A DNA stretch of 20,435 nucleotides, taken from NCBI GenBank assembly GCA_964555935.1, contig CAZKUN010000170.1, positions 1-20,435 on the forward strand, read 5' to 3'. Numbering within the stretch: position 1 is the stretch's first letter; every line of letters begins with the position of its first letter. The stretch is from CAZKUN01 sp964555935 (GTDB lineage: Bacteria; Armatimonadota; Zipacnadia; Zipacnadales; VGFC01). Shown here piece by piece: positions 1-7,481 of this stretch. Made by a program: the position numbers and the translations under genes. The notes below the pieces were generated by a model that was not told where the DNA came from, searched no databases, and was given only the letters and a program-made list of their open reading frames with translations.

Positions 1-2
1 CT

Positions 3-10
3 AAGGAGGT
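3..10 (+). promoter_or_regulatory. Strong Shine-Dalgarno site of the prepilin-like gene
   Basis: The bases AAGGAGGT match the anti-Shine-Dalgarno end of 16S rRNA fully and sit six bases before the ATG at 17. This fixes the start of the first gene. The promoter lies outside the window. Confidence 0.85.
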
Positions 11-16
11 CGGGAC

Positions 17-718
17 ATGGCCAGACGCAGAGGCTCGCACGGATTTACTCTGATTGAGTTGCTTGTTGTCATAGCAATCATTGCCATTCTTGCCGCGATC
101 TTGTTCCCCGTGTTCTCGCGCGCCCGCGCCAAGGCGCGTCAGGCAGCCTGCCAGTCAAACCTTAAGCAGCTTGGACTCGGCGTCAATATGTACGTGCAGG
201 ACTACGACGAGGTGTATCCGCCGTTCGCGTATGTAGTCTCCGCAACCGTCGCCCCCACGGCGTTCGACATGGTCTTGCCGTACGTGAAGAACCAGCAGAT
301 CCTGCTCTGCCCGGACGACAAGATCGGACGCGTGATGGGTGGCGCGGTGACGCTGCCCCTCCCCAACCCGCCACTGTGCAGCTACGCGGCCAACCTGGCC
401 GACGCGGCGATCGGCGCAATGGGGCTCGACACTGCTCCTCCGTACTACGTGCTCGGAGATCCGACGGGCTTGCTATCCGGAGGCGCGTTCTTCTCCCCGG
501 TCATGTCCGACGGTGAGTTCGAGTACCCGTCCGAGACGACGCTGCTGTGGGACGGTGTGGCCAACGTCGCCGCGCCCGTTCCGCTCTTGCTGCCCTGGGC
601 CGAGCACAACGGCATGACCAACATCGCGTTCCTGGACGGCCACGTGAAGGCCGCCAAGAACTCCCGTTCGTTGACCGCCCCGTATAGCGGCAACGACTAT
701 TATCTCGGGTGCCCGTAA
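17..718 (+). CDS. Prepilin-type N-terminal cleavage/methylation protein with H-X9-DG C-terminal motif
   Basis: A 233-residue secreted or surface pilin-like protein. After a short basic leader (MARRRGSHG) comes the type IV prepilin signature GFTLIE, with the expected cleavage between Gly9 and Phe10 and the conserved Glu14. A hydrophobic helix follows to about residue 33. An amphipathic segment rich in Arg, Ala and Gln, then SNLKQLGLGVNMYVQDYDE (residues 47-65), is typical of the large prepilin-like families in Armatimonadota and Planctomycetota. Near the end, His197 followed nine residues later by Asp207-Gly208 gives the H-X9-DG motif. Family members are processed by a type IV prepilin peptidase (PilD-like); their function is mostly unknown and they often occur in many copies. 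The gene has its own Shine-Dalgarno site and a terminator downstream, so it is probably monocistronic here. No other pilus gene is nearby. Confidence 0.93.
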   Translation: MARRRGSHGFTLIELLVVIAIIAILAAILFPVFSRARAKARQAACQSNLKQLGLGVNMYVQDYDEVYPPFAYVVSATVAPTAFDMVLPYVKNQQILLCPDDKIGRVMGGAVTLPLPNPPLCSYAANLADAAIGAMGLDTAPPYYVLGDPTGLLSGGAFFSPVMSDGEFEYPSETTLLWDGVANVAAPVPLLLPWAEHNGMTNIAFLDGHVKAAKNSRSLTAPYSGNDYYLGCP

Positions 719-755
719 ACGGCTCGCGCGGTGATTCGTACTATCAGGCAAACCT

Positions 756-788
756 AAGGCGAGCGGGAGATGGCCTTCCGCTCGCCTT
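756..788 (+). terminator. Hairpin terminator after the prepilin-like gene
   Basis: A perfect 11-bp stem (756-766 AAGGCGAGCGG paired with 778-788) encloses an 11-base loop, 37 bases past the prepilin stop. A pure T-run does not follow, only a mixed T-containing stretch (gtcgtccgtgtctt), so it is a probable rather than a classic intrinsic terminator. Confidence 0.7.
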
Positions 789-828
789 GTCGTCCGTGTC
801 TTAATGACTGTTGGGGAGCGTGAGAGGC

Positions 829-2082
829 ATGAGCGTCGAAAAGGCTGTTGAGGAACGCGCCGTTCGAGCGAAGATGGCGTCGAGACAACTCGTCCACCAC
901 TCCAGCGAGCAGCGGTCCGTGGCTCTGTGTCGGGCAGCCGAGCTGCTGGGCATGCGCCGCTCGAAGATCATGCGCGCGAATGCCATCGACCTTGAAGGCG
1001 CTCAGTCGAAGGCTCTCTCGGCCGCAATGATAGATCGCCTGACGATCACCGATGCGCGGATCGAGGACATGGCTAACGGCCTGCGCGAGGTGGCCGCCCA
1101 GGACGATCCCGTTGGACGCGTCCTCGAGGAGTGGACCCGACCCAACGGTCTCCAGATTCAGAAGGTGTCCGTGCCGCTCGGCGTCGTTGGCATCATCTAT
1201 GAATCGCGTCCGAACGTGACCATCGATGCCGCCGGGCTGTGCCTCAAGTCGGGCAACGCCTGTCTGCTCAGGGGCGGTTCTGAGGCCATCAACTCAAACC
1301 TCGCCCTTGCCGCCGTCATGCAGGAGGGCCTCGTCGATTCGGGCCTTCCCGAGTCCGCTGTTGAGATCGTGCCCACCACCGACCGCGAAGCCGTGCAGGT
1401 CATGTCGAGGCTCGACCGACACCTGTCGCTCATCGTCCCGCGCGGCGGCGAGGCGCTCATCCGCGCCGTTTCGGAGGTCGCCACCGTCCCCGTCATCAAA
1501 CACCACCGCGGGCTCACGCAGATCTACATCGACCACCCGTGCGATAAGGACATGGCCGTCAACATCGTCCACAATGCCAAAGTCCAGCGCCCGGGCGTCT
1601 GCAACGCGGTCGAGACGCTCATCGTCCACGAGGGCAGCACGGATGTTCTCGCGGCGATCCTCGATGACCTCATCGAAGCCGGCGTGGAGATCCGCGGCGA
1701 CGCGCGGTGTCAGACCATCAACGATAAGGTCTGGCCGGCCACCGATGATGACTGGGATGAGGAGTACCTCGATCTCATCCTCGCCGTGCGCGTCGTCGAC
1801 TGCATGGACGCCGCGCTCGAGCACATTGCCCAGTACTCATCGGGCCTTTCCGAGGCGATCGTCACCAGCGACACGGACAACGCCGACCGGTTCCTCACAT
1901 CGGTCGACTCGGCGTGTGTCTACGTCAACGCATCGACCCGATTCACCGACGGCGGCCAGTTCGGCCTCGGTGCTGAGATCGGCATCTCGACCGACAAGTT
2001 CCACGCGCGCGGACCGATGGGTGTCCGCGACCTCACTAGCTACAAGTACATTATCCACGGGGACGGCCAGGTCCGCGAGTAG
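829..2082 (+). CDS. proA: Glutamate-5-semialdehyde dehydrogenase (gamma-glutamyl phosphate reductase)
   Basis: ProA reduces gamma-glutamyl phosphate with NADPH to glutamate 5-semialdehyde, the second step of proline synthesis, in the cytoplasm. The 417-residue product has the usual family length. It shows the conserved VPLGVVGIIYESRPNVTIDA block, the catalytic cysteine in QRPGVCNAVETL (about residue 258), and the C-terminal GLGAEIGISTDKFHARGPMG signature followed by LTSYKY. I chose the ATG at 829 over an in-frame TTG at 811: the 829 start has GGGGAG at 813-818 at ten-base spacing and yields the normal N-terminus. A gene for an ankyrin protein starts 42 bases downstream and proB follows, so the three are likely co-transcribed. 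Confidence 0.97.
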   Translation: MSVEKAVEERAVRAKMASRQLVHHSSEQRSVALCRAAELLGMRRSKIMRANAIDLEGAQSKALSAAMIDRLTITDARIEDMANGLREVAAQDDPVGRVLEEWTRPNGLQIQKVSVPLGVVGIIYESRPNVTIDAAGLCLKSGNACLLRGGSEAINSNLALAAVMQEGLVDSGLPESAVEIVPTTDREAVQVMSRLDRHLSLIVPRGGEALIRAVSEVATVPVIKHHRGLTQIYIDHPCDKDMAVNIVHNAKVQRPGVCNAVETLIVHEGSTDVLAAILDDLIEAGVEIRGDARCQTINDKVWPATDDDWDEEYLDLILAVRVVDCMDAALEHIAQYSSGLSEAIVTSDTDNADRFLTSVDSACVYVNASTRFTDGGQFGLGAEIGISTDKFHARGPMGVRDLTSYKYIIHGDGQVRE

Positions 2083-2124
2083 CGGATGGACCGTGGGCAC
2101 CGCGTGTTGGGAGGCGAGCGGACG

Positions 2125-3558
2125 ATGGAAGCGCCAACTTCGCAGCCCGCTTTGGCCTGCGGTCAAGCCGACATTCTCTTGCCAGATGCCGCGGCACAGA
2201 CCGATCCGGCGGCCCTGCGCGGCCCTGGCGAGCCCCTGACCCGGACCATTCGGCTTCCCGACGGAGGTCTACGCGTCGAGTGGGGGCACTCGATCATCCA
2301 GAGCCCAGACCGCTCGCCTGCCGGCCTGCAAGATCGGTTGGGGTACAGCCCCCTTCAGGGCTTCCCAAATTGCATCCAAGCCGTGTGCGCCAAGCGGGCT
2401 GCCGCGGTCGAGCGTCCTGACGGCCCGGGCGATGCCGGACAGGTCGTCATATGGACCGTCGCCGGCCGGCGCGATCCACTGCAGCTGTGTATAGAGCTGC
2501 TGAGTCGGCCCGACGATGGGGCCCGGCGAGCCCTGGAGACAAGCGTCGGCTCGTGGTACGCGACGGCACGGACCGGGATCCACGATGAGGGTCCATTGGG
2601 CCACCTGGGTGAGGGGCGGTGGCGTGGTTCGGAGTTCACGGTCGACATCGGGTGGGGCGCGGCGGGTCAGCTGGCTCTCGATGCGCTAGTGGTTGCGGTC
2701 CACGAATTCGATCGGTGGCGCGGCCCCCTCCGCACGCTGACCATCGGCTCGTCCAGATGGCGCCCAATGTCCCACAGCACGCGCATCGCCCGGCCGAGGT
2801 TTGAGAGGGTCGTTGTTGAGCGCCGCGGGGCCGTGGAGCTGCAGGGCGAAGGCGATCCGCCTATGGTCGGGGTCGCGATGAGCGGGTTCGCAGATCAAGC
2901 CGCATACCTGCTGGACTCAGGTTTCGACGTGAACATCACGAACCCGGAGGGTCACGCGGCGGCGCATTGGGCCGCCATCCTGCCGGACACCGAGCTGTTG
3001 GAGATGCTCATCAGGCGTGGGGCCGCCCCCGGCGTGGTCGCCCGGGACGGGGAGACGCCACTGCTCATGGCGTGCGCGAACGGCCTGGCTGAGGCGGCCG
3101 AGATTCTCATCGGACACGGTGCGGATGCCAACGCCAAGGACCAGGAGATTGGCCAGACTCCCCTCCATCGGGCCGCGGTATTGGGTGAACCCGGGCTGTG
3201 TCGCATGCTCCTTGACGCGGGTGCCGACACGGGGGCGACAGACCACATTGGGTGGACGCCGTTACACGCGGCGGTCGCTCACGCCCGGCCCGACGTCGTT
3301 GGCCTGCTTCTCAGCTGTGGCTCGGACGCAAACGCACTGGATGGGAACAACGTTGCGCCCTTGCACATAGCAGCCCGCAAAGACACGCCGGAGATGGCTC
3401 GCATGTTGCTGGCATCCGGTGCGGACGTGGAGGTCTGCGACTCGTTGATCCACAAGACACCGCTCGAGTGGGCCGCCGACCGAGGTTCCACCAATGTTGC
3501 GGCGACCTTGAGCGAGCAGGGGTCGCCCGGCAAGCGCCCTGGTCCCTTGAGCCAGTAA
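2125..3558 (+). CDS. Ankyrin-repeat protein with an unrecognised N-terminal half, between proA and proB
   Basis: A 477-residue protein. From about residue 253 to 470 there are six to seven ankyrin repeats of about 33 residues, several with near-consensus cores: GETPLLMACANG, GQTPLHRAAVLG, GWTPLHAAV, VAPLHIAARK, KTPLEWAADRG, each followed by a LLxxGAD-type turn. Such repeats form a binding surface for other proteins. The first ~250 residues match nothing I recognise; they are Trp-rich (for example EWGHS, VIWTVAG, GSWYATA, VDIGWG) and show no signal peptide or membrane helix, so the protein is probably cytoplasmic. The ATG at 2125 has GGGAGG at 2109-2114; an in-frame ATG at 2086 has no such site. 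Third-position GC appears somewhat lower than in the neighbours, hinting at a later arrival. It lies 42 bases after proA and 36 before proB. Role unknown; binding to a proline-pathway enzyme is only a guess. Confidence 0.85.
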   Translation: MEAPTSQPALACGQADILLPDAAAQTDPAALRGPGEPLTRTIRLPDGGLRVEWGHSIIQSPDRSPAGLQDRLGYSPLQGFPNCIQAVCAKRAAAVERPDGPGDAGQVVIWTVAGRRDPLQLCIELLSRPDDGARRALETSVGSWYATARTGIHDEGPLGHLGEGRWRGSEFTVDIGWGAAGQLALDALVVAVHEFDRWRGPLRTLTIGSSRWRPMSHSTRIARPRFERVVVERRGAVELQGEGDPPMVGVAMSGFADQAAYLLDSGFDVNITNPEGHAAAHWAAILPDTELLEMLIRRGAAPGVVARDGETPLLMACANGLAEAAEILIGHGADANAKDQEIGQTPLHRAAVLGEPGLCRMLLDAGADTGATDHIGWTPLHAAVAHARPDVVGLLLSCGSDANALDGNNVAPLHIAARKDTPEMARMLLASGADVEVCDSLIHKTPLEWAADRGSTNVAATLSEQGSPGKRPGPLSQ

Positions 3559-3594
3559 CTCGCCAATGACTCCGGCGTCCTATCCGTTACAACT

Positions 3595-4755
3595 ATGCCC
3601 CGAGATCAACACCTACAAGATTGCCGGCGTATCGTCGTGAAACTCGGCACGCGCCTCGTCGCCGGCCCGGACCATGGCGTCAACACCGAACTCCTCGACG
3701 ATCTGGGTCGGCAGGCCGCGCGGCTATTGGCCCGCGACAGGGACCTGATCGTCGTCACCTCCGGCGCGGTTCATCTTGGCCGCCGCGTGTTGAAGCGCCC
3801 GCAACAGCGCGAGGCTCTCAGCTACCGACAGGCGGCCGCGGCCATCGGCCAGCCCGAGCTGATGCGACACTATACAGAGGCGTTCCAGGCCTCCGGTGTC
3901 GTCGCGGCGCAGGTCCTTCTGACAATGGGCGACATCGCCGATCGCGAGGCGTACCTCAACGCGCGGTCGACCTTCGATTCGCTCATGCGCCACCGGGTCG
4001 TGCCGGTGGTCAACGAGAACGACTGTGTCTCCGAGCCGAGCGTCACCTTCGGTGAAAACGATAGGCTCGCCGCGCTCATCGCCGCGAAGGTCAGCGCAGA
4101 CCTGCTCGTCTTCCTCCTCGATCACGCCGGGTTCTACTCGGCCAATCCGGTCGACAACCCAGATGCCGAACTCATCCGCGTGGTCGAGCCGACCGACGGC
4201 GAGTTCATGCGCTACGCAGCGGGTGAGGGTGGGCCTGAGTCGACGGGCGGAATGGCGATGAAGTTTCTCGCCGCCCGCACGGCGGTCGAGTGCGGCATCC
4301 CGGTCATCATGGCCGATGGCAGGGAGCCGAGTGTCCTGCTTCGCCTGCTGGAGGGCGAGCCGTTGGGGACCTTCTTCGTACCGGCCAAACGTATCTCCAG
4401 CCGGAAGTCATGGCTCGCGAGCGCCGCGACACCCGCCGGCACCATTGCTATCGACGACGGCGCGATCCGCGCGCTGCTGGCTCCCGGCGGGCGCAGCCTC
4501 CTGCCAACGGGGGTGACCAACGCGAGCGGCGATTTCCCCGTCGGCGCGATTCTCTCGGTCACGGATGGCTCGGGGCGCGAGGTCGCTCGGGGCATTTCGA
4601 ACTTCTCATCGGCTGAGATCAGCAAGATCGCGGGCGCGCACACGAATGAGGTCGCCAGCTTGCTGGGCCGCGACACTGCGCCCGAGGTCATCCATCGTGA
4701 CAACCTCGTCGCCATACTCTCCGGCATCGACGCCGACGCCTGTGACCTCGACTAA
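3595..4755 (+). CDS. proB: Glutamate 5-kinase with C-terminal PUA domain
   Basis: ProB phosphorylates L-glutamate with ATP, the committed and normally proline-inhibited step of proline synthesis. The 386-residue product carries the amino-acid kinase fold: VVKLGT (residues 14-19), TSGAVHLG (55-62), the substrate signature VNENDCV (139-145) with FGENDRLAA (152-160), LLDHAGFY (174-181) and TGGMAMK (217-223). A PUA domain covers about residues 285-370. Two positions differ from the usual family text as I remember it: TSGAVHLG in place of TSGAIAAG, and LLDHAGFY in place of LTDVDGLY. The start ATG has no clear Shine-Dalgarno site, so translation may depend on coupling with the upstream ankyrin gene 36 bases away. 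It is the last gene of the operon; the next gene converges on it. Confidence 0.96.
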   Translation: MPRDQHLQDCRRIVVKLGTRLVAGPDHGVNTELLDDLGRQAARLLARDRDLIVVTSGAVHLGRRVLKRPQQREALSYRQAAAAIGQPELMRHYTEAFQASGVVAAQVLLTMGDIADREAYLNARSTFDSLMRHRVVPVVNENDCVSEPSVTFGENDRLAALIAAKVSADLLVFLLDHAGFYSANPVDNPDAELIRVVEPTDGEFMRYAAGEGGPESTGGMAMKFLAARTAVECGIPVIMADGREPSVLLRLLEGEPLGTFFVPAKRISSRKSWLASAATPAGTIAIDDGAIRALLAPGGRSLLPTGVTNASGDFPVGAILSVTDGSGREVARGISNFSSAEISKIAGAHTNEVASLLGRDTAPEVIHRDNLVAILSGIDADACDLD

Positions 4756-4807
4756 CCACGTCCCGCGGGACAGGCGTCTCACCCGTTACATAGCCGCGCC
4801 GTCGTAG

Positions 4808-4826
4808 GACAGGCGTCCCGCCTGTC
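4808..4826. repeat. Small intergenic palindrome, copy 1
   Basis: GACAGGCG (4808-4815) and CGCCTGTC (4819-4826) are perfect inverted repeats around a three-base loop TCC. A decayed look-alike, ACAGGCGTCTCACCCGTTAC, lies just upstream (about 4770-4789). It sits past proB, in the spacer between converging genes. It belongs with the palindromes at 11706-11725 and 16999-17020: each has an inner GGCR/YGCC stem and a different outer stem. Confidence 0.7.
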
Positions 4827-4852
4827 ACCGCCCACCCGGAGAACGAAACAGA

Positions 4853-4876
4853 GCGCCCCTCATAGTGTGGGAGCGC
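4853..4876 (-). terminator. Possible intrinsic terminator of the minus-strand lipoprotein gene
   Basis: GCGCCCCTCA (4853-4862) pairs with TGTGGGAGCGC (4866-4876) around the loop TAG, with one bulge and one mismatch. Read on the minus strand, the hairpin is followed by a T-rich stretch (TCTGTTTCGTT). It lies about 80 bases past the lipoprotein stop codon. Confidence 0.5.
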
Positions 4877-4955
4877 CCTGCTTCATGTCGGCTATATTGT
4901 CACGCGCCTGCTACTCAAGCGCGCGTGCTAGCTTGTCGAGGCGGTGCCAGGCCGT

Positions 4956-5345
4956 CTAGCCGTGGTCGTGACCGGCGTGCTCGTCGGTCGCTTCCTCGCC
5001 GTCCTCGTCCTCGTGGCTGTCGCCTTCGTCGTCGTCGCTGCCCTCATGATCCGCATCGTCGTCGTCATCGGCTTCTTCGTCGTCGCCTTCAGTCGCCTCT
5101 TCGCCGTCGTCCGTGGCTTCCTCGTCGTCGCCCTCGGTCGCTTCTTCGCCGTCGTCGTCCGCCGGCGTCTCGTCGGTCGGCTCGTCTACGGGCTCAACAT
5201 CGTCGTCCGCCGGCGGCGTCACGTCGTCCGGCTCGTTCTCGCTCGGCGCGTCGGCTGGCGGAGTCTCTGTCGGGCAACCCGACAGAGCAAACGTCATGGC
5301 TACCAACAAAGACAGGATTGCAAATATACCTAAAACCGTGCGCAT
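4956..5345 (-). CDS. Small lipoprotein with highly acidic low-complexity tail
   Basis: A 129-residue protein starting MRTVLG, with a hydrophobic signal segment and the lipobox ALSGC; cleavage would leave Cys24 as the lipidated residue. The rest is almost wholly Asp, Glu, Ala, Thr and Pro: a Pro-rich linker (TETPPADAPSENEPDD), two copies of a 15-residue acidic repeat (EEATEGDDEEATDDG type), then DDDDDADHEGSDDDEGDSHEDEDG and a His-containing end, DEHAGHDHG. Such a chain should be disordered and strongly negative, and could bind cations, but no domain is recognisable. The ATG at 5345 was chosen over an upstream in-frame ATG at 5522 because it puts the signal peptide at the N-terminus and has AGGTGGTG about 11 bases upstream. 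It is the only minus-strand gene here. Because GTC-rich DNA leaves several frames open, the frame rests on the clear signal peptide and lipobox. Confidence 0.8.
   Translation of the reverse strand: MRTVLGIFAILSLLVAMTFALSGCPTETPPADAPSENEPDDVTPPADDDVEPVDEPTDETPADDDGEEATEGDDEEATDDGEEATEGDDEEADDDDDADHEGSDDDEGDSHEDEDGEEATDEHAGHDHG
5071..5160. repeat. Two tandem 45-bp units inside the lipoprotein gene
   Basis: 5071-5115 and 5116-5160 are imperfect copies of the same 45-bp unit (each starting GCTTC.TCGTCGTCGCC on the plus strand). They encode the duplicated 15-residue acidic segment, so the tail appears to have grown by in-frame duplication. Confidence 0.7.
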
Positions 5346-5619
5346 GTCTTCGTACACCACCTTTTTGGAATTGGCTGAGGCGGTTCGATATCCCTCAGCG
5401 TGTTCATATTTTCGCCAACTGCCCCCAAAGTCCTTCTCGCAATACAAGTCGTCGGTCCCCGAAGTGCGAGCGGGGCCTGATCGGCCGGCCTCGGAACCGC
5501 CGCGTGCAGGTCGCGAGCGCATCCCGACCGAACGTATTCTTGAGCATGCTTCACCCGGACGCCCGGACCGCGGGCGGGCCTCGCGGGCTCATACAGTCCT
5601 TCTCCCAGGGGGCATCCTT
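5346..5619. other. Divergent intergenic region
   Basis: This 274-base spacer separates the minus-strand lipoprotein gene from the plus-strand oxidoreductase and must hold promoters for one or both. The half nearest the lipoprotein gene is noticeably AT-richer. I found no -35/-10 pair good enough to call on either strand. The plus-strand frame is open through it, but nothing in the translation looks like protein. Confidence 0.5.
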
Positions 5620-6858
5620 ATGTCGAACGACAGCAGCATTTCCCGACGCGATTTTCTCAAGACCACCAGCGCGGTCGCCGCGGCAGCCGGCACGGCGGGC
5701 CTCTGGTCCGGCGCATCGGGGCACTCGCAGGGCGCCAACGAACGCATCAACGTCGGCTGCATCGGCGTCGGCGGACGCGGAGGATCGCTCCTGAGAGGTC
5801 TCATCGAGAAGAGCGACCTCGACCCCGCCAACGTCAAGGTCATCGCGACGTGCGATGTCTACGACAAGCGGATGGAGCGGTCTGCCGCGATGTGCGAGGG
5901 GACTCCCTATCGCGACTACCGCAAGCTGCTTGAGAACTCAGACCTCGACGCCGTCGTCATTGCCACTCCCGACCACTGGCACAAGAACATTACCATCGAC
6001 GCGATGGACGCGGGCTTCGATGTCTACTGCGAGAAGCCCATGACGCTCTACTGGGATGAGGCCAAAGAGGTCAAGGCCGCCGTCGAGCGCACGGGTAAAG
6101 TCCTCCAAGTTGGCGCGCAAGGTTGCTCGGGCGATCAGTGGTGGAAGGCTCAAGAGCAGATCAAGGCCGGCGCGCTCGGCCAGCTCATCTGGAGCCAGAC
6201 CGGCGCCTACCGAAACGTCAAGGGCGGCGACTGGAACTACGGAATCGACGCCGACGCCAAACCGGGCGTGAACCTCGACTGGGACATGTGGCTCGGACCG
6301 GCGGCCAAGGTCGATTGGGACCCGGAGCGCTTCTTCCGCTTCCGGAAATTCTGGGACTATTCCGGCGGGCTGGCGACCGATCTCCTCTATCACTCTCTCA
6401 GCCACATGCTCGTCGCGCTTGGTCCGGAGTTCCCATCGCGCGTCGTGGCCTCGGGCGGCATCTATGCCCACCACGATCGCGAGGTGCCCGACACCTTCCA
6501 CGTGCTCATCGACTACCCGACCAACCACACCATGGCGCTGCACGCAACCCAGGCCAACGAGCAGGGCCTCCGCGAGATCATCCGAGGTCAGGAGGCAACA
6601 ATGTACTTCGAAGGCCCCGGTCTCGTCATCCGCCCCGAAAAACCCTTCGCCGAGGGCCGAGAAGAGATCACTGTCGCCGCCGAGAAGCGCCCCGACCACA
6701 TGCAGAACTGGCTCGACTGCATCCGCTCCCGCGAGAGGCCGACGCTCGACGTTGACACCGGCTACAAGACCCAGGTCGCCATCGCCCTCGCAGTCGCCGC
6801 CTACCGCGAGCAGAAAGTCAAGCTCTTCGACCCGGTAAAGGAAGAGGTCATTCAGTAG
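5620..6858 (+). CDS. Tat-exported Gfo/Idh/MocA-family oxidoreductase
   Basis: A 412-residue NAD(P)-dependent dehydrogenase-like protein. It starts with a twin-arginine signal, SRRDFLK (residues 8-14), followed by an Ala-rich hydrophobic stretch to about residue 30, so it is probably exported folded with its cofactor. The Rossmann loop is GCIGVGGRGG (46-55). The family motifs ATPDHWH (115-121) and YCEKPMTLYWDEA (136-148) are clear; the lysine of EKP is the usual catalytic residue. The C-terminal Gfo/Idh/MocA domain contains GGLATDLLYHSLSHM, the active-site His region. Relatives act on sugars or inositols; the substrate cannot be told from sequence. The ATG at 5620 has AGGGGG seven bases upstream; the frame stays open further 5' but that stretch is noncoding and antisense to the lipoprotein. 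The gene appears to stand alone. Confidence 0.92.
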   Translation: MSNDSSISRRDFLKTTSAVAAAAGTAGLWSGASGHSQGANERINVGCIGVGGRGGSLLRGLIEKSDLDPANVKVIATCDVYDKRMERSAAMCEGTPYRDYRKLLENSDLDAVVIATPDHWHKNITIDAMDAGFDVYCEKPMTLYWDEAKEVKAAVERTGKVLQVGAQGCSGDQWWKAQEQIKAGALGQLIWSQTGAYRNVKGGDWNYGIDADAKPGVNLDWDMWLGPAAKVDWDPERFFRFRKFWDYSGGLATDLLYHSLSHMLVALGPEFPSRVVASGGIYAHHDREVPDTFHVLIDYPTNHTMALHATQANEQGLREIIRGQEATMYFEGPGLVIRPEKPFAEGREEITVAAEKRPDHMQNWLDCIRSRERPTLDVDTGYKTQVAIALAVAAYREQKVKLFDPVKEEVIQ

Positions 6859-6893
6859 TCCGTGCCGTCGGCTTGTCCGTCCTGTCCGAATGA

Positions 6894-6915
6894 GGACGAC
6901 TCCCCCGGAGTCTCC
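6894..6915 (+). terminator. Weak hairpin after the oxidoreductase gene
   Basis: GACTCC (6898-6903) pairs with GGAGTC (6907-6912) across CCC, and the stem extends by three pairs if C6897 is bulged. It lies 36 bases past the stop. There is no T-run, so it may be a Rho-assisted or incidental structure. Confidence 0.35.
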
Positions 6916-6958
6916 CCGCCTCTCCCGGCGTTAGGCTAGGTGAGGGGGGCCATTACAC

Positions 6959-7288
6959 ATGAGTGCCGAGACGCGATTCGCGCACACCTGCGAGCACCGC
7001 TCACAACAGAAACTGCAGGTCTCGCTCGCGACCGGCATGTCGCAGACCAGAAGAGTGTGGATCTGCGCCATCGGTCACGAGGGCCCGACAGAGGTCGGTC
7101 CGGCCCAGTGCGACGACTGCCCCGTTTCCCGCGAGGGGTTTGCCGTCGCCGACCATGTTGAGGTCCGGATCGCTACCGTCCTTCGACCCGGCGTGAGGAT
7201 CGTTCACGTATGCCGAGAATGCGGGATGCTGATCCGCCATGAAGATCCCGATTGCTGGAACTGCGGCAACCGTCCCGGAACCGACTAG
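6959..7288 (+). CDS. Small cysteine-rich protein with two probable zinc sites
   Basis: A 109-residue protein that I do not recognise. It has two sets of four cysteines: Cys11, Cys36, Cys51 and Cys54 (CDDC), and Cys85, Cys88, Cys99 and Cys102 (CREC-x10-CWNC). The second set is a classic zinc-ribbon spacing at the C-terminus; the first could form another metal site, possibly with the His residues near 10-13. The middle (VEVRIATVLRPGVRIVHV) looks like beta strands. There is no signal peptide. GAGGGGGG at 6942-6949 is the likely ribosome site for the ATG at 6959. It lies between the oxidoreductase and the rpsO promoter and is probably transcribed separately from rpsO. Zinc ribbons often bind nucleic acid or protein, but no role can be assigned. 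Confidence 0.75.
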   Translation: MSAETRFAHTCEHRSQQKLQVSLATGMSQTRRVWICAIGHEGPTEVGPAQCDDCPVSREGFAVADHVEVRIATVLRPGVRIVHVCRECGMLIRHEDPDCWNCGNRPGTD

Positions 7289-7325
7289 AACAGCCCAATT
7301 GGCCCCGTAGAACCGTTCTCGTGCC

Positions 7326-7354
7326 TTTACAGCCCCAAAGCGCTGTGGTATAGT
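7326..7354 (+). promoter_or_regulatory. Sigma-70-type promoter of the rpsO-pnp cluster
   Basis: A -35 box TTTACA (7326-7331, five of six consensus bases) and a -10 box TATAGT (7349-7354, five of six) are separated by exactly 17 bases. Transcription should start near 7361, giving a leader of about 120 bases before rpsO. It is the best promoter match I found in the window. Confidence 0.75.
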
Positions 7355-7360
7355 CCCCGT

Positions 7361-7481
7361 TGCTGACGACGACCGCCTTCTGGGACCGGTTAGCTACCCG
7401 GCTCCGATCTCGGGGGTTGGCAAACTCACGGCGTCGGCGGCTCTTCGTCTGGGAGAGCCCAAAGGGAAAGGTGTTAGCAGC
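7361..7481 (+). promoter_or_regulatory. Structured 5' leader of rpsO, candidate S15-binding RNA
   Basis: The ~120-base leader has several potential stems, including GGCTCT (7439-7444) with AGAGCC (7454-7459) directly before the ribosome site AAAGGTG (7467-7473), and CCGA/TCGG pairings around 7403-7437. In many bacteria S15 represses its own synthesis by binding its mRNA leader, through RNA structures that differ between phyla. The layout fits that mode, but no known leader class is matched here. Confidence 0.45.

Noticed and set aside
2269..2648. Minus-strand frames opposite the N-terminal half of the ankyrin gene
   Set aside because: I considered whether the unrecognised N-terminal half was really a gene on the other strand. 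The plus frame is continuous with the ankyrin repeats and has the expected third-position bias; the minus frames have no ribosome site or motif that I could see.
5113..5619. Long upstream extension of the oxidoreductase reading frame
   Set aside because: Its start is antisense to the lipoprotein gene and the translation is Ser-rich nonsense; a Tat signal and ribosome site place the true start at 5620.
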